The translations under genes were made by a program, and so were the position numbers. DNA of 64,000 nt from Streptomyces neyagawaensis (GTDB lineage Bacteria > Actinomycetota > Actinomycetes > Streptomycetales > Streptomycetaceae): positions 1 to 64,000 of the forward strand of contig NZ_JAMGBG010000027.1 of the NCBI RefSeq assembly GCF_023516595.1, read 5' to 3'. Under the pieces are notes generated by a model that saw only the letters and a list, made by a program, of their open reading frames with translations, ran no database searches and was not told the origin of the DNA. Below are positions 59,565 to 64,000 of this stretch, piece after piece. How positions within the stretch are numbered: the first letter of the stretch is position 1; the number at the start of each line of letters is the position of its first letter.

Positions 59565-60281
59565 ATGAAGTTTCACGCGCGTGACCTGGACTCTGTACGG
59601 GAAGCGACCGAGCGGCTCCTCACCGCAGTCGCCAAGATGGACAACGCGGCTGTGACCCAGCCGTCACGGCTGCCCGGCTGGACCCGCGGCCATGTCCTCG
59701 CCCACCTCGCCCGCAACGCGGACGCGATCGTGAACGTCCTGGAGGGGCGTCCCATGTACGTGTCCGGCGAGGCCCGCGACGCCGACATCGAGCGGGACGC
59801 GCCCCGGCCCCTGGACGCCCAGCTCGCGGACCTGCGCGACAGCGCGAACCGCTTCCAGGACGCCGCCGCCGTCCCCGCGGACTGGTCGCGCACGGTCGAG
59901 CTGCGCAACGGCGTCACGGACGAGGCGTCGCGGGTGCCGTTCCGGCGCTGGATCGAGGTGGAGCTGCACCACGTGGACCTCGGCATCGGCTACGAGCTGG
60001 AGGATCTGCCGGAGGAATTCACGCAACGCGAGATCAACTTCTTGACGGAGCGGTTCCGCGACCACCCCGCCGTCCCCGCGGTGACGATCAAGCAGGACGA
60101 CGGACGGCTCCTGTTCACCGGAGCCGTGAAGGGACTCACCCCGGAGCAGCTCGAGAGCGGCAGCCACACGCTCATGGTCACCGGCCGCCAGGCAGACCTC
60201 CTCGGCTGGCTCGCCGGACGACGCGACGGCACCGCCCTGCGCGTCGAGGGCGGCACCCTGCCGTCCCTGCCCGCGCTGTAG
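59565..60281 (+). CDS. Maleylpyruvate isomerase / DinB-like (mycothiol-type) family protein
   Basis: 238 residues. The N-terminal segment LPGWTRGHVLAHLARNADAI carries the His of DinB/MDMPI metal sites, and FRRWIEVELHHVDLGIGY supplies a second His pair; the C-terminal part (LMVTGRQADLLGWLAGR) is the usual MDMPI C-terminal domain. Members are mycothiol-dependent isomerases or transferases in actinobacteria (family knowledge). The substrate here is unknown. It is 37 bp upstream of a metallo-hydrolase gene, perhaps functionally linked. Confidence 0.85.
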   Translation: MKFHARDLDSVREATERLLTAVAKMDNAAVTQPSRLPGWTRGHVLAHLARNADAIVNVLEGRPMYVSGEARDADIERDAPRPLDAQLADLRDSANRFQDAAAVPADWSRTVELRNGVTDEASRVPFRRWIEVELHHVDLGIGYELEDLPEEFTQREINFLTERFRDHPAVPAVTIKQDDGRLLFTGAVKGLTPEQLESGSHTLMVTGRQADLLGWLAGRRDGTALRVEGGTLPSLPAL

Positions 60282-60304
60282 CGGCCGCGGGCGCCCCCGC
60301 GCCC

Positions 60305-60310
60305 TAGACT
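60305..60310 (+). promoter_or_regulatory. Possible leaderless -10 element
   Basis: TAGACT ends 7 nt before ATG 60318 with no Shine-Dalgarno between them. Confidence 0.4.
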
Positions 60311-60317
60311 GACGGCC

Positions 60318-60974
60318 ATGACGTACAGCGGAGCGGTGAAGGTCGGCGGCCCTGCGGATGTGCACGAGCTGCCGGACCTGATGATCTCCAAGGTCGCGGT
60401 GGGACCGATGGACAACAACGCTTATCTGTTGCGCTGCCGGGCCACCGACGAGCAGTTGCTGATCGACGCCGCGAACGACGCCGGCACCCTGCTCACGCTG
60501 ATCGGTGACGACGGCATCACGTCCGTCGTCACCACGCATCAGCACGGCGACCACTGGCAGGCGCTCGCCGAGGTGGTGGCCGCCACGGGTGCCCGTACGT
60601 ACGCGGGGCGGGACGACGCCGAGGGCATCCCGGTGCCGACCGATGTGCTCGTCGACGACGGCGACACCATCCGGGTGGGGCGCGTGGAGCTGACCGCGCG
60701 CCACCTGGTGGGCCACACGCCGGGTTCGATCGCCCTGGTCTACGACGACCCGCACGGGCATCCCCATGTGTTCACCGGGGACTGCCTCTTCCCGGGGGGC
60801 GTGGGCAACACCCGCAAGGACCCGGTGGCGTTCGCCAGCCTCATCCACGACGTGGAGACGAAGATCTTCGGCACCCTGCCCGACGAGACGTGGGTCTACC
60901 CCGGCCACGGCAACGACACCACGCTCGGCGCCGAGCGGCCTCACCTCGGCGCGTGGCACGAGCGGGGCTGGTAG
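60318..60974 (+). CDS. MBL-fold metallo-hydrolase (glyoxalase II-like)
   Basis: 218 residues. Metal motif TTHQHGDHW (HxHxDH), later His in HLVGHTPGSIALV, FTGDCLFPGGVGN and VYPGHGNDT supply the remaining ligands. The pattern GDxLFxGGxGN with a C-terminal GHGxxTTxGxE resembles hydroxyacylglutathione hydrolases; in actinobacteria the thiol cofactor would be mycothiol. It follows the MDMPI-like gene closely. Confidence 0.9.
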   Translation: MTYSGAVKVGGPADVHELPDLMISKVAVGPMDNNAYLLRCRATDEQLLIDAANDAGTLLTLIGDDGITSVVTTHQHGDHWQALAEVVAATGARTYAGRDDAEGIPVPTDVLVDDGDTIRVGRVELTARHLVGHTPGSIALVYDDPHGHPHVFTGDCLFPGGVGNTRKDPVAFASLIHDVETKIFGTLPDETWVYPGHGNDTTLGAERPHLGAWHERGW

Positions 60975-61027
60975 CTCGGCGTATCGGCGCGACGAGGTCG
61001 CCCATACGATCTGTCGGCGCCCACCGG

Positions 61028-61056
61028 GGGCCACCGGACCGCCGCACCGGTGGCCC
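61028..61056. terminator. Terminator between convergent genes
   Basis: GGGCCACCGG (61028-61037) pairs perfectly with CCGGTGGCCC (61047-61056), loop 9 nt. Confidence 0.6.
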
Positions 61057-61092
61057 AGGACGGCGAGCGGCGGGAGGAGCGGTGAGTCCGGC

Positions 61093-61965
61093 TCAGGTAT
61101 GGGGGACGACAGCCACGGGGCAGCGTCCGTGATGGAGGGCGGCGTGAGCGACGTGGCTCAGCAGCGGCCCCGTGTGCGCGTGTCGGTGCACGCGCCGGCC
61201 GACGACCAGCAGCCCGGCGTCCGCGGTGGCCTGCACGACGGCCTTGGCGGGGCTCGTGAGGCGGACACTGTCGGACACGTCCACCCCCGGGTACTTCTCC
61301 TGCCAGGGTCGGAGCGCCTTGTCCAGTTCCTTCTTGCCGTTCCTCGTCATCTCCTCGGTGACGTCGTGGTCCACACCCCAGGGGGTGCGGGCGTGGAGCG
61401 GCACGCTGCGGCCGAGGACGGCCAGCAGGGGAGCGCCGCGCACGGCGGCGGCGTGGAAGGCGAAGTCGAGCAACTCGTCGCTGGACCCGTGCGGTTCCAC
61501 CGCCACGACCACGCGGCTCGCGGTTGCCGGAGGCGGGTGTTCCTTTTCCGGGACCGTGCGGACCACGACGACGGGCCGGTCGGCGCGTGCCACGACCGGG
61601 AGGCTGACGTCGCCCAGGAAGTAGCTCGAGAAGGTCTCCAGCCTCCGGGAGCCGAGCACGAGGATCTCGGAATCCGATGCCGCCCGCAGCAGGGCCTCCC
61701 GGGCGTCCTCGGCGACCAGGCTGCCCACGACCGTCAGGCCCGGATGGCGTGTCTGCAGCTCCGACTGCGCGGTGTGGACCAGACGCTTCGCCCAGTAGTT
61801 CTGGTCGACTTCGGAGGGCCCGCGGAGGGGCTCCGGCACCAGCATCGGCCACGCGTGCAGCAGCCTCAGGGTGAGCTTGCGCCTATCGGCCTCGTCGGCG
61901 GCCCAGCGGGCGGCGGTGAGGCTCTCCGGTGAGCCGTCGAGGCCCACGGTGACGACTGGTTGCAT
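61093..61965 (-). CDS. Tandem universal stress protein
   Basis: 290 residues with two Usp domains. First: VTVGLDGSPESLTAARWAADEA to ILVLGSRRLETFSSYFLGDVSLPVVARADRPVVVVR. Second: RVVVAVEPHGSSDELLDFAFHAA to LLVVGRRVHRHAHTGPLLSHVAHAALHHGRCPVAVV. The G-2x-G-9x-G-(S/T)-type ATP motif is partly present. Such proteins accumulate during hypoxia or stationary phase in actinobacteria (family knowledge). It is divergent from a 756-bp gap. No regulator site recognised by eye. Confidence 0.9.
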   Translation of the reverse strand: MQPVVTVGLDGSPESLTAARWAADEADRRKLTLRLLHAWPMLVPEPLRGPSEVDQNYWAKRLVHTAQSELQTRHPGLTVVGSLVAEDAREALLRAASDSEILVLGSRRLETFSSYFLGDVSLPVVARADRPVVVVRTVPEKEHPPPATASRVVVAVEPHGSSDELLDFAFHAAAVRGAPLLAVLGRSVPLHARTPWGVDHDVTEEMTRNGKKELDKALRPWQEKYPGVDVSDSVRLTSPAKAVVQATADAGLLVVGRRVHRHAHTGPLLSHVAHAALHHGRCPVAVVPHT

Positions 61966-62721
61966 GGCGGGGGCCTCCGTCTCGTACGAAACTGGACATG
62001 ACGGTGAACGAGTCCGGGGGCGAGCCGTCCGGACGTCGCCGGCGGGCCGAGCGTGGTGCGTTTCTCTCCCTTCGACAAGTACACCAATCCCCTGCGGCGC
62101 GCATGTGGACCTAGGGAGGACAGGACGGGCGAGGATGCCGGAACGGTGACGTTTCCGGGTCAGAGTGGTTGGGGCACCGGAATCCCGGCGAGAACGATCA
62201 TGGTCGTTCAGCAGGCGTGACCGGTCTGGCGCGGGGGTTCGGAGCTGGCGCCCTCAGGAGAGTCGCGGCGTCATACTCGGGGCGTTCCTCACCCGAGTGG
62301 GCGGAAACGTCGTTCCCGATGTACCCGCCGCCGGCCTCCCAGGGGGTTCTCCTGGGAGAACGTGCACAGGTCGCTCATCTGCCGGAGTGGCACGCGCGGG
62401 TCGGTGAACACCCGCGCGCCGCACGGCAGTTGCCGAGCCGTACGCCGGGGGCACGGGGCGCGCTCTCACGCGCCCCGTGTGAATCGAACGCACACGCCGG
62501 TGTCACGCGCGCGCTCCCAGCGCACGCCCTGGCGTAGTCCACTGGAGGACAGGTCCGCATGGGATGACGGCTCCCGCGCGGATGGGCCGCCGGCCTCCCA
62601 ATCCCCGCCCTCGGCCGGCGGCCCCGCCCAGGTTCACAGGATTGCAACACGCGTTCCCACTATGCGGACAATTGCCGACGTGACCTCGACAAACGGGTCG
62701 TGGCGCTGTCAGTCTCCCGCC
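61966..62721. other. Long intergenic region with two hairpins
   Basis: 756 bp without a convincing gene. Short open frames here lack family features. Two perfect hairpins occur: 62336-62358 (CTCCCAGG/CCTGGGAG, loop 7) and 62452-62479 (CACGGGGCGCG/CGCGCCCCGTG, loop 6). It must also hold the promoters of the universal stress protein and of the ABC importer. A small RNA is possible but unproven. Confidence 0.4.
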
Positions 62722-63621
62722 ATGCGTCCTGCCCTTCGAGCCCCGCGCCCGTCCCGTCGCACCGTCTCCGCCGCCACCGTCGCCCTGTTCGCCACGGTCG
62801 CGGTCGGGTGCGCCCCGCAGCCGGAGGAGGACCCGTCCGGCAAAGCCTCCGCCTCGGCGACCGGAGCGTCGTGCGCCAAGGGCGAGTTGCGCACCGAGGC
62901 GTCCGGGAAGCTGACCGTCGCCACCGACTCCCCCGCGTACGAGCCCTGGTTCAAGGACGACGACCCGAAGAACGGCGAGGGCTTCGAGTCGGCGGTCGCG
63001 TACGCCGTGGCGAAGCAGCTCGGCTACGACAAGGCGGACGTCGTCTGGCAGTCCGTGCCCTTCAACAAGGCGTACGCGCCGGGTGAGAAGACCTTCGACT
63101 TCGACATCAACCAGGTGTCCGTCAGCGACGAGCGCAAGAAGGCCGTGGACTTCTCGTCCGGTTACTACGACGTGCGCCAGGCCGTCATCGCCCTCAAGGG
63201 CTCCAAGGCCGCGAAGGCGAAGAGCATCGCCGACCTCAAGGGCCTCCACCTGGGCGCCCAGGTCGGCACGACCAGCCTCGACTACATCGACGACGTGGTG
63301 AAGCCCGGCCAGGACCCCGCCGCCTACGCCAAGAACGACCAGGCCAAGTCCGCGCTGAAGAACGGCCAGATCGACGCGATCGTCGTCGACCTGCCGACCG
63401 CGTTCTACATCACCGCCGCCGAGGTGACGGACGCGACGATCGTCGGCCAGTTCGAGAACAAGGGCGGCACCCCTGAGCAGTTCGGCCTGGTCCTCGACAA
63501 GGGCAGCGCCCTGACGCCGTGCGTGACGGCGGCCGTGGACGCGCTGCGCGAGGACGGCACCCTGGCGAAGATCGAGCAGAAGTGGCTCTCCGACGCCATC
63601 GACGCCCCGGTACTCAAGTGA
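62722..63621 (+). CDS. Polar amino-acid ABC transporter substrate-binding lipoprotein
   Basis: 299 residues. Basic N-terminus then TVSAATVALFATVAVGC with lipobox (lipid Cys near 34). A Ser/Ala/Gly linker follows, then the type-3 solute-binding fold: KLTVATDSPAYEPWFKDDDP..., GFESAVAYAVAKQLGY, FDFDINQVSVSDERKKAVDFSSGYYDVRQAVI and a C-terminal KIEQKWLSD. Probably binds glutamine, glutamate or a related amino acid. ATG 62722 was chosen over an ATG 60 bases upstream because the signal peptide then has normal length. The stop overlaps the permease start. Confidence 0.9.
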   Translation: MRPALRAPRPSRRTVSAATVALFATVAVGCAPQPEEDPSGKASASATGASCAKGELRTEASGKLTVATDSPAYEPWFKDDDPKNGEGFESAVAYAVAKQLGYDKADVVWQSVPFNKAYAPGEKTFDFDINQVSVSDERKKAVDFSSGYYDVRQAVIALKGSKAAKAKSIADLKGLHLGAQVGTTSLDYIDDVVKPGQDPAAYAKNDQAKSALKNGQIDAIVVDLPTAFYITAAEVTDATIVGQFENKGGTPEQFGLVLDKGSALTPCVTAAVDALREDGTLAKIEQKWLSDAIDAPVLK

Positions 63622-64000
63622 CCGTCGTGAAGGAGGAGCCGGGCCGGGACGGCGCGGACGACGACGGCGGCATGCCCGGCGGGGACGACGGCTACGTCCC
63701 CTCCGCGCGACGGCTCGACCGGGAGCGGTACAAACGCGCCCGGTCCCGGCGCGCCACGGGCATCGCCGCCCTGTCGACCCTCGTCACGGCCGTCGTCCTC
63801 TACGTGGTCGTCGTCAACGCGCCCGGCTGGCCGCGCACCAAGGAGACGTTCTTCAGCGCGCAGTACGCGCGCGAGGCGCTGCCCGAGGTGCTCGAAGGGC
63901 TCTGGCTCAATGTGCGGCTGCTGCTGGTGTGCGGTGCCGCCGTGCTCGTCCTCGGCATGCTCATCGCCATCGCACGGACCCTGCGCGGCCCGGTGTTCTT
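63618..64000 (+). CDS. Amino-acid ABC transporter permease, N-terminal part
   Basis: The frame from GTG 63618 (GTGA overlap) is open to the right edge, about 127 codons. An acidic, Gly-rich cytoplasmic head (EPGRDGADDDGGMPGG) and RLDRERYKRARSRRA are followed by a membrane segment (ALSTLVTAVVLYVVVVN) and the conserved EVLEGLWLNVRLLLVCGAAVLVLGMLIAI stretch of His/Glu/Gln-type permeases. The rest lies beyond the window. Confidence 0.88.
   Translation, partial: MTVVKEEPGRDGADDDGGMPGGDDGYVPSARRLDRERYKRARSRRATGIAALSTLVTAVVLYVVVVNAPGWPRTKETFFSAQYAREALPEVLEGLWLNVRLLLVCGAAVLVLGMLIAIARTLRGPVF

Noticed and set aside
62475..62515. tRNA-like GAATCGAAC followed by repeats
   Set aside because: No acceptor stem or cloverleaf can be formed around it.
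62169..62537. 122-codon frame in the gap before the amino-acid importer
   Set aside because: Composition is Arg/Pro/Ala-rich, no ribosome-binding site is obvious and no motif is seen.

Overview
The window is high-GC chromosomal DNA (roughly 70% G+C, with strong third-position G/C bias) from a Streptomyces or a very close relative. Marker genes that support this are whiA, rbpA, the whiA-yvcK-rapZ-uvrC block, the gap-pgk-tpiA-secG block, ctaA and ctaB around a zwf-opcA-pgl-tal-tkt block, and a mycothiol-type maleylpyruvate isomerase family protein. I saw no rRNA, tRNA, CRISPR array, prophage or intact insertion sequence.

Layout. 0-4.7 kb: tail of a HEAT-like protein, a processive GT2 glycosyltransferase and a sensor kinase in one overlapping operon, then a secreted GH16-type glycosidase. 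5-7.8 kb: a two-gene ABC-2 exporter and haem A synthase. 7.9-14.8 kb: oxidative and non-oxidative pentose phosphate genes (pgl, opcA, zwf, tal, tkt) on the minus strand. 15.1-18.8 kb: haem O synthase, a small conserved protein, an amidohydrolase and a beta-propeller protein.

19.3-32.9 kb is the accessory core: thirteen plus-strand genes, mostly overlapping, that look like one biosynthetic operon. They encode a two-enzyme 3-amino-4-hydroxybenzoate (3,4-AHBA) module, an ANL ligase, two acyl carrier proteins, a ketosynthase and a short degenerate ketosynthase-like partner, a ketoreductase, an aspartate-to-nitrous-acid module (flavin monooxygenase plus nitrosuccinate-lyase-like enzyme), a second ANL ligase that could be a diazotase, an atypical SDR and a small Cys-containing protein of unclear role. 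My reading is that 3,4-AHBA is loaded on an ACP and extended by a type II PKS to a 3-amino-4-hydroxycinnamoyl-type chain, whose amino group is then diazotised with enzymatically made nitrous acid. The diazo group would be kept, coupled or replaced by hydride. The operon is preceded by an AT-rich, palindrome-rich intergenic region and has no regulator, transporter, dehydratase or thioesterase that I can recognise.

33-39 kb: pgi, rbpA, secG, tpiA, pgk and gap (minus strand) with several clear hairpin terminators. 39.2-47.6 kb: a large secreted M14 carboxypeptidase, then whiA, yvcK, rapZ and uvrC as an overlapping operon. 47.6-56.2 kb: a NarL-type response regulator, a large NIT-HAMP-PAS-GAF histidine kinase, a sugar-binding lipoprotein, a receiver-only regulator, an XRE-type protein and a PfkB sugar kinase. 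56.3-64 kb: uvrA, a DinB/maleylpyruvate-isomerase-like protein, an MBL hydrolase, a tandem universal stress protein, and the start of a polar amino-acid ABC importer that runs off the right edge.
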